DNA from: Austropuccinia psidii
Taxonomy: Eukaryota; Basidiomycota; Pucciniomycetes; Pucciniales; Sphaerophragmiaceae
DNA: 64,000 bases
Reading direction: 5' to 3'
Assembly (NCBI GenBank): GCA_023105745.1
Contig: JALGQZ010000005.1
Span: 124,001 to 188,000, forward strand
Position 1 is the stretch's first letter. Every line of letters begins with the position of its first letter. Of the stretch, positions 48,119 through 58,839 are shown one piece after another. Below the pieces are notes generated by a model. It made no database searches. It was given only the letters and a program-made list of their open reading frames with translations, and had not been told where the DNA came from. The translations under genes were made by a program, and so were the position numbers.

Positions 48119-50551
48119 ATGTCAACCCCTTCACAACCACTTTGCATTGGGATGATTAATATTAGTATTCAAATAAATAGTGATATAACCTTAAAGCCTG
48201 AGAATTCCCACTTAGGTTCTTGGATTATCCTATGGCACAATCAACACAACATATTCGTATATCTCCCCAATCACCAGCATGCTATTGGCTCTCTCCCAGG
48301 AACCCTTTCCCAAACGTTGATACCATTCCTTGGGGCACCAAAAACGTTCATGCACTGTGGTCCTGGTGGGGCATGGATTGAAAATTGCCAATCCAATCCT
48401 ACTCAAATATTATTTGTTGAGGGAGTATTTATGACTGATGCCAATGATCCCTCCTCATCTCAGAAACCCAATCTAGCATTGATGTTCTTCACATGGTATC
48501 CAAACATTCTATTCATAATGGAAAGCTTTCGAACACAAGATTTCAAGCTTAAAATGCCCAAAGAATATGACTGTACTACTCATTGTCAATGTCAACTCTT
48601 TACTCCAACATTTCCCGCTTCAAACTCGACGCCTGCTTCATATCCTGCTGTTTCATCATTGATTTCCAAGCAAAAACTGATACAATTACCCAGTGGATCA
48701 GACCTCCCCATGATGACCCCGCCCCATTCCATTATTCAAACCCCCCTCCTCCCTCATCAAAAGACCGGACTAGCTTTTCTCTGGGATTGAGAAATCCCCG
48801 ATGGCCAATCAGCCCATAACCTTTGGGCCACCTCACCCCCAGGATCCACTTTTAATGCCAGGCACATCATTACAAACAAGGTCGTGAGCTCATTTGAATC
48901 CATTTCGACCAATACCCCTCTTGGAGGACTGCTTGCGGATGATATGGGATTAGGTAAAACCATTCAGGCCATTGCTCTAATTGGTATATCCAAGGAGCGG
49001 ATGATTGCAAACCCCCATCGCTCCACGCCCACCATGATCATCTGCCCCCCTCGCTTAATTACCAACTGGCAATCAGAAATATCCAAGCATGCTCAGGCTG
49101 GAGTGCTGCATTCCAAAATCTACCATGGTCCCACTCGTCACTCATTATCCCAAGGCAACATTTTAAAATATGATATCATCATCACTTCTTACAATACTAT
49201 CACCCAAGAATTTAAGCAAACCAATCCCTCTACATCATTCATTTTTCAAATCAATTGGCATCGTATAATCTTGGATGAAGCACAGTGAGTGGCTGAGCTT
49301 AAATGATTCAAATTACCTTCTATATCCAATAACCCTTGCCCCCTCTTATAGCTATATTCGCTCTCAATACACTGCCACTCACCGTGCCATTAATAGCCTC
49401 CTTTCATCCCGTCGAATATGTTTAACGGGCACACCTATTCACAACACCATTTATGACCTTTTGGGCATAATATCATTCATCACTCAACCCCAGAGCGCCG
49501 ATCAAGATAACTGGTCACCATTCATCCTGAGTAGTCTTTCAAAAGGTTGCAATGATATTTTGCATTTGGCATTGCGGCATTTAAGTTTGCGCCGCACCAA
49601 AACCACACATCTCGAATCCCTCCCCACTATTAGCCATCATTATGAGCTGCTCCCACTCAACCCGACCATGCAGCAAGAATATTCCACATTATATGAAGAA
49701 TTCCTATCATCCAAAAGCAAAGGACCAGGAGAGTTTTTCAGAAATATTAATAAGCTGCGAATATGTTGTAACCATCACATCATGCTTAACACAATTGCGG
49801 AGGCGGAGTTGGAAGACCCCAAGGGCAGGAGCACTCAGGATAACTCCCCAAGAATCACACGAACTATTGTGGATGTGGAAACATGCATGATGAGTAGTAA
49901 AATTGCACACCTCCTACAAAGCTTAATGAAGAACAAACAAACAAGGTGTGGTTCGACGAAATCGGTGGTTTATACCCAATGGACCCAATTTCTAGATTTG
50001 TGCGTTAATTCTAATATGCATCCATTACCAATTGACTCCATCTGACTTTTTTATATTGTAGAATTGGTATTTCTCTTGCCCATCACTCTATCCTTTCAGC
50101 ACGAATTGATGGAACAATTACACCACGAGCGCAGGACAAGGCGCTTGAGAATTTCTTCAATAATCCTGAATGTGAAGTACTCATTGCATCCATTGCCGCG
50201 GCTGGAACTGGCCTCAATATAACTTGTGCTAATATAGTCTATTTAATGGTGAGGGGCCCCCCAAAATTCTCCCCTGATTTTCGGACCCTGACATCCACAT
50301 TTCCAGGAGCCCAATTGTAACCCAGCCATTGAGGCTCAGGCTGTTGATCGTCTACATCGTATTGGCCAACAATGACCTGTACAGGTCATCCACTATATCA
50401 CTCCTCATTCAGTTGAGGTCAACATGCGGAAGGTACCTTTCAAGCTCATCTTTCACTTGATTGTGTTACTATTCTGAAATCCTTCCTTATGGGAATGCCA
50501 TATTCCAATCACCAATAGGTACAAGAAAAGAAAAAATCATTAACTGCGTGA
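48119..50551 (+). CDS. Transposon gene D: SNF2-family helicase/ATPase, two in-frame TGA codons
   Basis: Exons 48119-49284, 49352-49999, 50062-50248, 50307-50433 and 50519-50551 join in phase. The N-terminal 200 residues are unassigned. Then come the SNF2 motifs: LPHQKTGLAFLWD (Q-motif region), GGLLADDMGLGKTIQAIALI (Walker A), IICPPRLITNWQSE (motif Ia), HRIILDEAHY (DEAH, completed across intron 1), RRICLTGTPIHNT (motif III), SVVYTQWTQFLDL and IASIAAAGTGLNITCANIVY (motifs IV-V) and AVDRLHRIGQQ (motif VI). Order and spacing resemble Rad5/Rad16/HLTF-type enzymes, but no RING finger is seen. Such ATPases translocate on DNA and remodel chromatin. TGA codons at 48788-48790 and 50373-50375 replace probable CGA Arg codons, so the full protein is not made. 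Confidence 0.85.
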
Positions 50552-50860
50552 GCCTTACTGATATTATATAATTTGTGATTGACAAAGTTGATAACTCCTG
50601 TTGACTCTCTGGCACAGGTCCACAATTATGAACACCATGAGCTGGATCAAACTTCTTCAATATTTCCTCAATGAAAATGAGCAATAGAGTATTATTGCTA
50701 AGGGAGATGGTGATACATTTCAATTGGTATTGTCTATATTCTAACATATTTAGCAAGTTGTTGCATCCTTAAGAGATAATAATCCGATTTTATTACACCT
50801 GCACAAATAATTCACAAAATTTTAATTTGTCACAGTGCTATACCGTGACAAATTACTAAG
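50552..50860. other. Convergent 3' spacer between genes D and E
   Basis: About 310 bases shared by the 3' ends of two converging genes. It includes the hairpin at 50824-50854, which lies directly beyond the stop codon of gene E. Confidence 0.5.
50824..50854. other. Hairpin between convergent genes
   Basis: Perfect 10-bp arms AATTTGTCAC and GTGACAAATT with an 11-base loop. Placed between converging transcripts, it could assist 3' end formation; the role is inferred. Confidence 0.5.
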
Positions 50861-52922
50861 TTATTGCAGAGCATCACCATTAGGCCTAATAACTGGCATG
50901 TCAAGTATCTTGAGGGCGCTAGTCTGCATCTTACTACAGCCTTTGAGCCAATCTTGATCAAATACCTGAAATGATAGGCCTTCCGGAATATCACCATCAT
51001 CTGTTGATCGTAATTCTGGCAATCTATCAATAGTTTTTTTACCCTTTTTTTTAATCTGATTACAAAACTCTATGTCTCTATCCATTTTCAATACCAAATC
51101 ATTAAATAACTGGGAGCGCCAGCGTAATCCCACTTTGCGGTAAACTTGACGGCCATTTTCCAGTACCTCCTCAGTATCTGAGCATACTCGAGGGTCATTG
51201 AATTGTGATGCTAGGATGGGAAATTTAGCCGTATCACACCATTCACGACGGCGCTCACAGGTCTGCACATAATCAAGTAGATCATCATCAGACTTGGTCC
51301 ACAATGAAGAAGAGATACAGTAACTAACTCTTTGACGAATCTTTGCGAGCTTTTGATTCTCTTTCTTTTTTACCAAATACTCCGCATCCTTTTGAATAGA
51401 CTTCCATTCTCTTTTCAAATAAGTGAAAGATCGCTCCATTAAAGCCGCCACGACCCCATAGTTGTTATGATCCTTGTTCCAACAGTAGTGATGATACTCA
51501 GTGCTGACAAGTGCGAGACGGAATGTACGGTAAAACACCATAGACATCAGCTCGTTGAACGGATGTTGCCATGAGCTCTCCCAGTCCCAAGTGAATCGCT
51601 TTAGTCCTAGCTTGTGGAGCTCATTTTCGCAGTAGCTTTGGAAACCCTGAGACTGAACATGTGTTGATGGCTCATTGAAAACATCCTCAGGGACATAACC
51701 GAGATGACCAGCCACTTGAATTGCAATTTCACGCTCTTCTGTGCTGTGTGGTGCTGGTAGTGAGGAAAAATCCTTATCCCTAACTTTGAGTAGGAACAGG
51801 CAATGTGCGTGTACTGCTGATCTCATTCCATGGACATTCTCTGGAAGTTCTGCCTTCAGCCATTTTTGTTGCTCCTTCTGGCTTGCACGTTTCGCCACAT
51901 TGTGAGCTTTGCGGGCCTGGTTCCTTTGCTGTCTGACCTCGGATTGTTCAAGCATACTCTGGGCAAGGCCCAGCTGAGGATGGGTGAACTCACTATTTGA
52001 TTGAGTGCCTTGCTCATGCGCCGTGAAATCGTCCCTCCTTGGTTCATCATTTCTTTCACTTTGAGTCGGAGACATGTTCTCATCCTCATCATCCACAATT
52101 CTTTCTCTTGATGTACTGGCATGACCCGTTCTTGGTTTGGAGGCATATGGATGATGACGTCCAGTGACTTTCTCTTTATGGACCAGAGGTGAAGACGCAT
52201 AAAGTTCATCCCCTGCCATGCAAATAATCAGTTAACACATCAAAACATTAATGAAGACTGGTCATCCTCACGATCTTCAATTGGCTCCTGAGATCGGACT
52301 GACTTGCCTTTAGGTGCCATATCTAACCCATTAAACAAAAATATCAAATTGTGAAAAATGTTATACTCCGAAATTAAAATGACTTACTTTGATTAAGCGT
52401 CAATCCTGGATTTCCCTCCGATAGACCACTCCAAGTTACATTCTCCAATGGTCTTTTTCGTCGCCCACCATCCACGCGCCTTTCATCACCCACAAGAACC
52501 TGAGATCCTGATGGAATATTGAGGGTTGGCTGTTTACTTTGGCCAAAGGGATCCTGGGATGCGACTGGATTCCAACCGGGATTAAGGAGGAACTCACGTG
52601 GAAATTTTGATTGGGGATTAGCGTGTGAGGAGATTTGAGGTGTGCCTTCTGGCCCCTGAGACACATGAATTTGTGTATTAGTGGGATTTGGGGGAATTGG
52701 AGTGACGGAAATATTTGGGATCGACCAAGTGCTTGAAGTTGGAGCCTTTGGATTGCCCACATCAATGTTAAGACCTGATACATTCATTGAGGATGCGATA
52801 GGGGTTGTGAGAGGAATGTTGGGACTCAATGGTGACTGTGATTGAACATATTCTATGCTAGATTCACTATTTGAGTCATGAACAGAACCTGAACGGGATT
52901 TATGTGACTTGAAAGATGACAT
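50861..52922 (-). CDS. Transposon gene E: intact unknown protein of 645 residues
   Basis: Exons 52922-52388, 52322-52272 and 52212-50861 join in phase with consensus splice sites and no stop. The start MSSFKSHKSRSGS is chosen as the ATG closest to the spliced frame; an in-frame GTG-type extension upstream is less likely. Residues 1-250 are low-complexity (Ser/Pro/Asn, then mixed-charge). About 260-310 is a basic, probably coiled helix (QQRNQARKAHNVAKRASQKE). The rest looks globular, rich in Trp and Arg, with FTWDWESSWQHPFNELMSMV and YLKREWKSIQKDAEYLVKKK. I do not know the family. It is divergent with the transposase across 960 bases, so the two may share a promoter region. As the only unbroken gene here, it may be the accessory protein (TnpA-like role) or cargo; this is inference. 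Confidence 0.8.
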
Positions 52923-53882
52923 AAGGGCCAAAAAAGTACAGTAATATTTTTAACTAGATAAAACACCTCAGTATTATGATAAAATAGAGTGATATGAGAT
53001 GAAATCTTTTCAAATTTAGAATAGAGAAATTCTATGAATAGTTGGAACTAAGTGTTGTGTGGAAGTTGGATAAGACTCTTTTGAGGAGAATCCTCCCTGC
53101 CTCCTCTTGAGCTCCTCCGCTTTTGTCGGAAACCACCCTGCACGGCCTACCAGCATATAATGTGATATATCCTTGATCTGAAAGGGGACCCATCATCCAC
53201 AAGTAATCATATTTGGTAACATTTCCGCCTCCCCATTGTCACATTTTGTGAATTATCCAAACTGCCAATATATGCATTGAAATTCCACAACATTGTACAT
53301 CTGTAAAGGGGTATATTCATGAAGGATTTACCCACAAAAGAGACATCACCTTTTCACGAAAGGCAAGACAATCCAAATCACATTCCAACTGATTCAAAGC
53401 CCGCCGCACTCAAACCAAATACCAAGACTTTAGCTGCACTCCACCCCCTTATGTAATAGAGTTATATAGTTATGTCTGTAATAAGGTTTAAACCATGTAC
53501 GCTGGCACGCCATCGTACATGGATTAAATGTTAATCCCCTCAATTCAATGGTAACACTTCACTAATGGAACCCCCTCAATGGTCAAACCCGCACTATCAC
53601 AATGTGTAAATAAACTAGAATATGTATGAGCATTGAGCAGCATGGCATTTTACCCAATTAAACGCCTAACCAATTCCGCCATCCAGATGAGACATGTTAA
53701 ACTTTATCCACTGCAGCTCATGCTCCATTACAAGTGGGATAAAATCCTCAGCTGGCTCAAATCATCTCCCCCTTCATAAATAATCACTGAATTTTATTTC
53801 CAATTAATAACACTCCTAAACACTTTCACATCAACCATAGATATTTATACACAAACCAACCGTACTCCCAATTCCTGCAACA
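52923..53882. promoter_or_regulatory. Divergent promoter region between gene E and the transposase
   Basis: 960 bases between two divergently transcribed genes, with palindrome P5 near its middle (53493-53522). The stretch before the transposase start is pyrimidine/A-rich with CAACC and TATTTATACACAAACC (about 53841), a plausible TATA region 40 bases before the ATG. No coding frame is present. Confidence 0.5.
53493..53522. repeat. Gene-spacing palindrome P5
   Basis: CCATGTACG and CGTACATGG are 9-bp arms around a TGGCACGCCA-like centre. It sits between divergent genes E and F. Confidence 0.75.
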
Positions 53883-56800
53883 ATGACAACCCGGCCCTAT
53901 TCCTCAATGCGTATATGCATGTGTCAACACTGCTCAACTCAAACACACTCTTCCCCTGAGGGTGATAGGCAAGGAGTTGCCTTCACACCTTTCCAATATA
54001 AACAGCACATTAAAAAGCTCAAATCAACCATTGCACCCAAATCTCATCCAAACATCCCTACTTCTGCATCAGGATCTGGGTGCCCACAAATTCTATTGGA
54101 TCAAATCTTCCCAGCTGATTATTCACGTTTGACCCAAAGCACTTTCTCAACTCCAGCGGGTCTCAATTCAACTGCACAGAAACCATATAGTGGCAGTCAA
54201 ACCCTTCCCCCACAAGACCTAGGAATGATAATATCTGCCATTCTATCATTAAGGTATAATTTACCCCGCAGGGCTTCACGCATTCTCAACCCCGCCCTGA
54301 ACCTACTGATCAAGTCCAGTATCTCAAGCTCCGGTGGTCCCCCCATTCCTGCATTCCATATACCTCAAGATCTGAGTACCATATTTGAACATCTCCAATT
54401 GGAGCCAGTGATTCAAAACTATATATGTTGTCCTCAATGTTTCTCTCTTAATGGCCTTACTGAATCAGTCACAACTGACCAACCCCACTGTCAATGCCAT
54501 AATGACCCAAATGATCATGATCCCCCTTGCACACAATCATTAGGCAAATTCATCTATTCATCTGAACCCCACACCCAAAACACAACCAACATGAAGCAAA
54601 AATTTATACCAACAAAACATTTCATTTATCAACCATTCAAAAATTGGCTTGCCAGATTCCTCCAGCGGGCTGGAATTATGGAAATTCTGCATCAACATCA
54701 ACAATCCCAAACTCCCAAAGATTCCCCAAAACGTGACGTCTGGGATGGATTGGTCTGGAGACGCTTCACTGGCACTAGAAATATCAATGACCCCCCATTC
54801 ATGTCCATTCCTGGTGCATTGGCCTTCTCCATATATGTGGACTGGTTTAATGCACATGGAAAGTCAACCCGGTTGGCTAGCATTGGACCTATCATGCTTA
54901 TTTGTCTTAATCTCCCCCCAAGTGAAAGATTGAAGCCCGAGAATGTCTATGTTGCAGGAATCATCCCTGGTCCAAAGGAGCCAACTGCGCTTAAATTGAA
55001 TTATCTATTAATGCCACTCATCAACGAGCTCAAAGAGCTATGGCAAGGTTACCATTTTGCACCCACCTCAACAGGTCCATCAGGATCCTTTATCCGTGTT
55101 GCCATCCTCACAGCCATTGCGGATGTGGTTGCCATGCGCAAGCTTACTGGATTTATTTCCCATTCAGGAAACCACTTTTGTAATTTTTGCACCATTCACA
55201 AAGCTCAAATTGAAGAAATTGGTCCTCAATTTCACTACATGCGCTCATACCAAAGTCATAAATCAACCATTGCCAAATGGCTTCGGGCAACCCCACAACA
55301 AAGACAAGCAATTTTCTCTGAGTATGGAGTGCGATATTCAATTTTGGAAGACCTTCCGTATTGGGATGCCACCAGAATGGTTAATCTTGACATAATGCAT
55401 AATTTAATACTTGGAATTTTGAAGGATCATGCAACTTTCAAATTGTGCATTCCAGAGTCCAAATCAAAAATTTACCTCAGGTCCCGCAGGAAATCCAATG
55501 ACACCAACAGTTCAGACTCAGATTCCATGACCTCCAACAGCTCTCTTGATAAAATCACATTGAGAGAGGCCCGCTCCCTGAGAAGAGACGCAGAAAAAAT
55601 AATAAATGAGCCACTCCCCACTACTTCCACCCGAAAAAACTACTTCCCAATGCCCACCCCTAACACAGAACATCCATCTAGTGGTTCTGCGGAGATTCCT
55701 TCATTTGATGCCGATTACATCCCCACTTCTGAAATCCCCTCTGAATTGGATATCACTGCACTGAGTGATCACCAGATCAAGGGTGAGGCTCTGGAGCATC
55801 TCCGACAAATCATATCTGAGACAATAATTCCCTCATCATGGACAAGAGTACCTCGCAACATGGGTTCCCCCTCTCATGGTAGCTTAAAAGCCGCTGAATG
55901 GGCTCTCTTATATAAGGTCTATATTCCATTTTTAATGCTCAGTCAACAGATGTCATTAGATGTACACCAATCCGCCAACATTCAAAGGCAAATGGGTCAG
56001 TCAGAAGAACTTGGAAATGAACTAACCAAGAATACATTCCATTTGATTAGTGCTATCAACATTGCCACAAGTTGGACTGTTTCAATAGGAGATGCGACTG
56101 CATTTGCTGAAAATTGGAAAAAATTCCGCCTTTCCAATCAACTCCTGTTCCCAAAACAGAAAAGTAAACCAAATCATCATTTTGCTGACCATATTCCCGA
56201 ACTCTTCCAACGTTGGGGCCCAGCACAAGCCTCAGCCACATGGGGTTATGAGCGCTTGATTGGAGTATTTGCAAAAATGCCAACAAATAACAAAATATGT
56301 ACATCAATTAATAAGATCAATATATTCACATTGATTAAACACCTGAACTGAATAAGATTAACTTCTTGCAACTCTAAATAGATGATATAGATAAAACCTT
56401 ACTTCAACATATCTGTTGATGTTCCAACATTTCCGTTCTCCTGAAATCCCCATCCGTGCCATGTGAAATAAAACAGCTTTTCGAATCACAGCCACCTGCC
56501 CTGTTCAATGACCATAAATATAACAAACCATCCCGCCATGACCAAGAAAATTATGATTGCCTGGTTGAGTACTTACAGAATTTTCATGCAACAAGGGAAA
56601 TAGTTGATTGGATCAGCTTAGACACTACCGTGCAATCCACAAGTCATCTCACTTCAAGGATTGTCTCACCTTGGTATTTTCCAGTTTCAAACATTAATAT
56701 TGGGAACAATATATTTTCAACTGAATCCAAAAATGTCAGCAACAGTGTGATATGTTTTCTGAGGGGCAACTCACGACGCTTTGGTATTATTAATAGCATT

Positions 56801-57043
56801 TTTAAAGTCTCTGAGCCATCTAGCATACTGAACAATAACTTTCTGATCTTAAAAACTTTGAAGATTGATGTGAATTTCTTACCAGATTGGCCGTATCTCA
56901 ATATTTATAAAGCTGTTGGTTTTGATGATGGACACTTGATTATATCAGAAGAAGAAATAGAAGGTAACTGTGGATTGTATGATAACAAAGCTCTGTCATG
57001 TGGACTGCTTGTAATGATAAAGCCGTTATTTCATGATATTTAG
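53883..57043 (+). CDS. Transposon gene F: Tnp2-type (CACTA) transposase, one in-frame TGA near the C-terminus
   Basis: Exon 1 (53883-56298) is open for 805 codons and exon 2 is 56382-57043. The total is 1025 residues. The N-terminus has paired Cys motifs (CMCQHC; later CCPQCFSLNG and CQCHND). The catalytic region shows FSIYVDWFNAHGKSTRLASI (first Asp), CLNLPPSERLKPENVYVAGI then IPGPKEPT, ILTAIADVVAMRKLTGFISH (second Asp), HFCNFC, YWDATRMVNLDIMHNLILGI (D-x-MH) and YERLIGVFAKMPTNNKI. These are hallmarks of Tnp2 transposases, which cut at CACTA-type ends. Exon 2 begins YDIDKTLLQHIC, then TGA (56417-56419), then CSNISVLLKSPSVPCEIKQL, so the last 200 residues are cut off unless read through. The donor GTACAT is weak. 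The catalytic core itself is undamaged. Confidence 0.88.
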
Positions 57044-57668
57044 TCTACAAAAATGCAAATCCCTCAGATTCATTAGCAATTTTGCTAGTGAAATAATTGC
57101 CTCAAAATTTAGTGACAGAGACATGCCATTGTGACAAGCAAAGCCCATTATTTCACATTGCCACAAAGAGCTTACTATTTTGACATTGGGTACAGTGTGA
57201 ATAAGCCAAGTCCAATGATCAAATGACCCAGTCACTCACCTTTCACAGCATCCAAAATTTCTAACTGCGCCATCATCATGTTGGAAGCGGAATCGGCTTT
57301 TGCGTACCCACACCCGCACGCGCCAATGCACACGCCCACCCACCCACACACGCTCCTGCACACGCCAATGCACACGCACACTTCATGGATGACCTGGTGA
57401 AGTCAAACCCCCCGCCTACATCAAGACTGGCTGAAGGACCTCTTTGATGTGTGTTTGTGCAAACAGGCGGGTCTGGTGTAATTCTTACCAATCATCGGAC
57501 GGTTGTGGGATGATCAGGTGGTGAGGAATCTGAGTTGAAGGCACAGGGGAACCAATATTATTGGATGTCACAGGATTTGGTGTAAGACCAGAGTGTGACG
57601 TGTGCTCGACGTTCGCTTGATTTTCGCTTGACGTGAGCTCGACTTTTATCCTGCTTGACGTTTGCTTG
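57044..57668. repeat. Right subterminal region of the giant transposon
   Basis: The stretch at about 57305-57380 holds CACACGCC/CACACGC words (for example CACACGCCAATGCACACGC), echoing the CACACGCCAATCC unit of the second array. The part at 57595-57668 has at least five copies of GCTTGACGT or GCTCGACGT variants, mirroring CGTCAAG at the left end. No gene is seen. Confidence 0.6.
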
Positions 57669-57713
57669 ACGTGAAGTCAATCGCCGACGATTGACACGAG
57701 ATTCGCCCCGGTG
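57669..57713 (-). repeat. Right terminal inverted repeat of the giant transposon
   Basis: On the complementary strand it begins CACCGGGGCGAATCTCG and ends GGCGATTGACTTCACGT. TAT follows it at 57714-57716, completing the target duplication. Confidence 0.9.
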
Positions 57714-58335
57714 TATATATTCTCTCAAAATTCCAGGATTAGAATCACATTGAATTTGGTGCTTGTGATTTTGGTTTGTGTCCTTTTTTAAAAATTTAGT
57801 AGGGGGAACATCAGATAATCTGGGCAACAAATTCTTAGGGATGAGTCTATGTTAAAGCTATAAGGTTGGAAGTACCAGCTTCAGCTATGACTGTGACACC
57901 TAAAAATAGCAAAATAATGAAATAAAAAGGGCTTTAATATTACAAAATAATGGTAATGAGTATTTTGAAACTCCTGGATGAAATAATAATCAATTGGTTT
58001 GCTATAAGAAGCACCAAAAAATAACTCTTAAAATGGAGCTTAGGTACTCTAAGGGTTAATTCTGTTGAAGAAATTACACCCAAATAAGAACAAGATGATA
58101 AGATGGGGGATGTTTCCTAGGGGGGAAAGCCTCTTTTTATCTCAAGAGATTGAAAGAGGTCACTATCCTATTATCATATTCATGGAGTGTAAGCTTTCAC
58201 CAAAGAGGTTGGATTGTGGTTTCAAAAAACCAAAACCAACTGTCTTGGTGCCCAAATGTGTCTGTGAAGCCATTCCTCAGCCTTCTATTCCCATAAAAGG
58301 TAACATCCTTTACCAACAGAAAGTTCAGGAATTTT
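57714..58335. repeat. Right flank: fragment resembling the left end of element X
   Basis: From about 57838 the sequence reads GGATGAGTCTATGTTAAAG and then TATGACTGTGACACC, matching the left end of element X at 4881-4955 and 30730-30775. The match fades after about 100 bases. The open frame at 58065-58346 has no recognised domain. Confidence 0.4.
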
Positions 58336-58839
58336 GTGAGCCTTGAGGTATATTTTACATACCCAAATAGGCCACAATTATCTTGAAAATAAATTCTGAA
58401 CTATGCATAACTCATAAGTCATGCATATATTCATAATTCATCTTTTTTGAATTCAGGAAAAATGAATGAATTTTTATTGAGTAAGTAAGTCCATGGATTT
58501 AAGGCCAGATTTGGATTCTACACAAAATTCACCTAGGGTAGCTCCATAGAGTGAATAAGCTCAAATCAACTCTTTGAGGTGGTAATATGGAGAATACTTC
58601 GAAACCACATAAAAGATCCGTGAAAATTTTTGTTTTTCTCAATTTCACACCAAAAGAATTGGAATGTGAGAAATACCATGTTACATATACACTAAGAATA
58701 GTGTTATGCATGTTTGTGGCACTAAATATCATGGTATTATGACAAGCACTTTTGGTACACCCATAGTGGATATCTCACTTTAAGCTTGAATTTCTATTTT
58801 GACGTGAAAAATAGTCAAGGGGGACAAAAGACATCAAAT
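58336..58839 (-). repeat. LTR end fragment, inverted relative to 36549-37099
   Basis: Read on the minus strand it matches the last 550 bases of the solo LTR at 35195-37099, ending in GGCTCACA (complement of TGTGAGCC at 58336). It is cut off at 58839, exactly where the gypsy LTR begins, so the gypsy element probably inserted into an older LTR. Confidence 0.65.

Larger units (their letters stand above)
37205..57713 (+). mobile_element. 20.5-kb CACTA-like (Tnp2) transposon carrying TET/JBP, SNF2 and three other genes
   Basis: The ends are 45-bp inverted repeats (37205-37249 and 57669-57713) matching at 41 of 45 positions and starting CACC(A/G)GGGCGAATCTCG. The base triplet TAT lies directly outside both ends (37202-37204, 57714-57716), a 3-bp duplication as is standard for CACTA elements. 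Inside are subterminal CGTCAAG-type repeats, two tandem arrays, five gene-spacing palindromes and six multi-exon genes, the last a Tnp2-type transposase. The composition is visibly more GC-rich than the flanks. CACTA elements normally encode one or two proteins in 5-15 kb, so this is large and cargo-laden. This copy is probably defective because most of its genes carry a stop or shift. Confidence 0.85.

Noticed and set aside
48119..50551. Helitron origin, because a helicase gene is present
   Set aside because: The helicase is SNF2 type, not the PIF1-like Rep-Hel of Helitrons, and the element has terminal inverted repeats with a 3-bp duplication.
42535..56419. TGA read as an amino acid in this genome
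   Set aside because: The YPK9 gene has no internal TGA, element genes end normally, and the nearby gypsy and MULE relics carry TGA alongside TAA as plain decay.
37205..57713. Starship-type giant element or KDZ transposon
   Set aside because: No tyrosine recombinase gene heads the element, and the transposase motifs (IPGPKEPT, LDIMHN, MPTNNKI) are those of Tnp2, not of the KDZ family. Terminal repeats also argue against a Starship.
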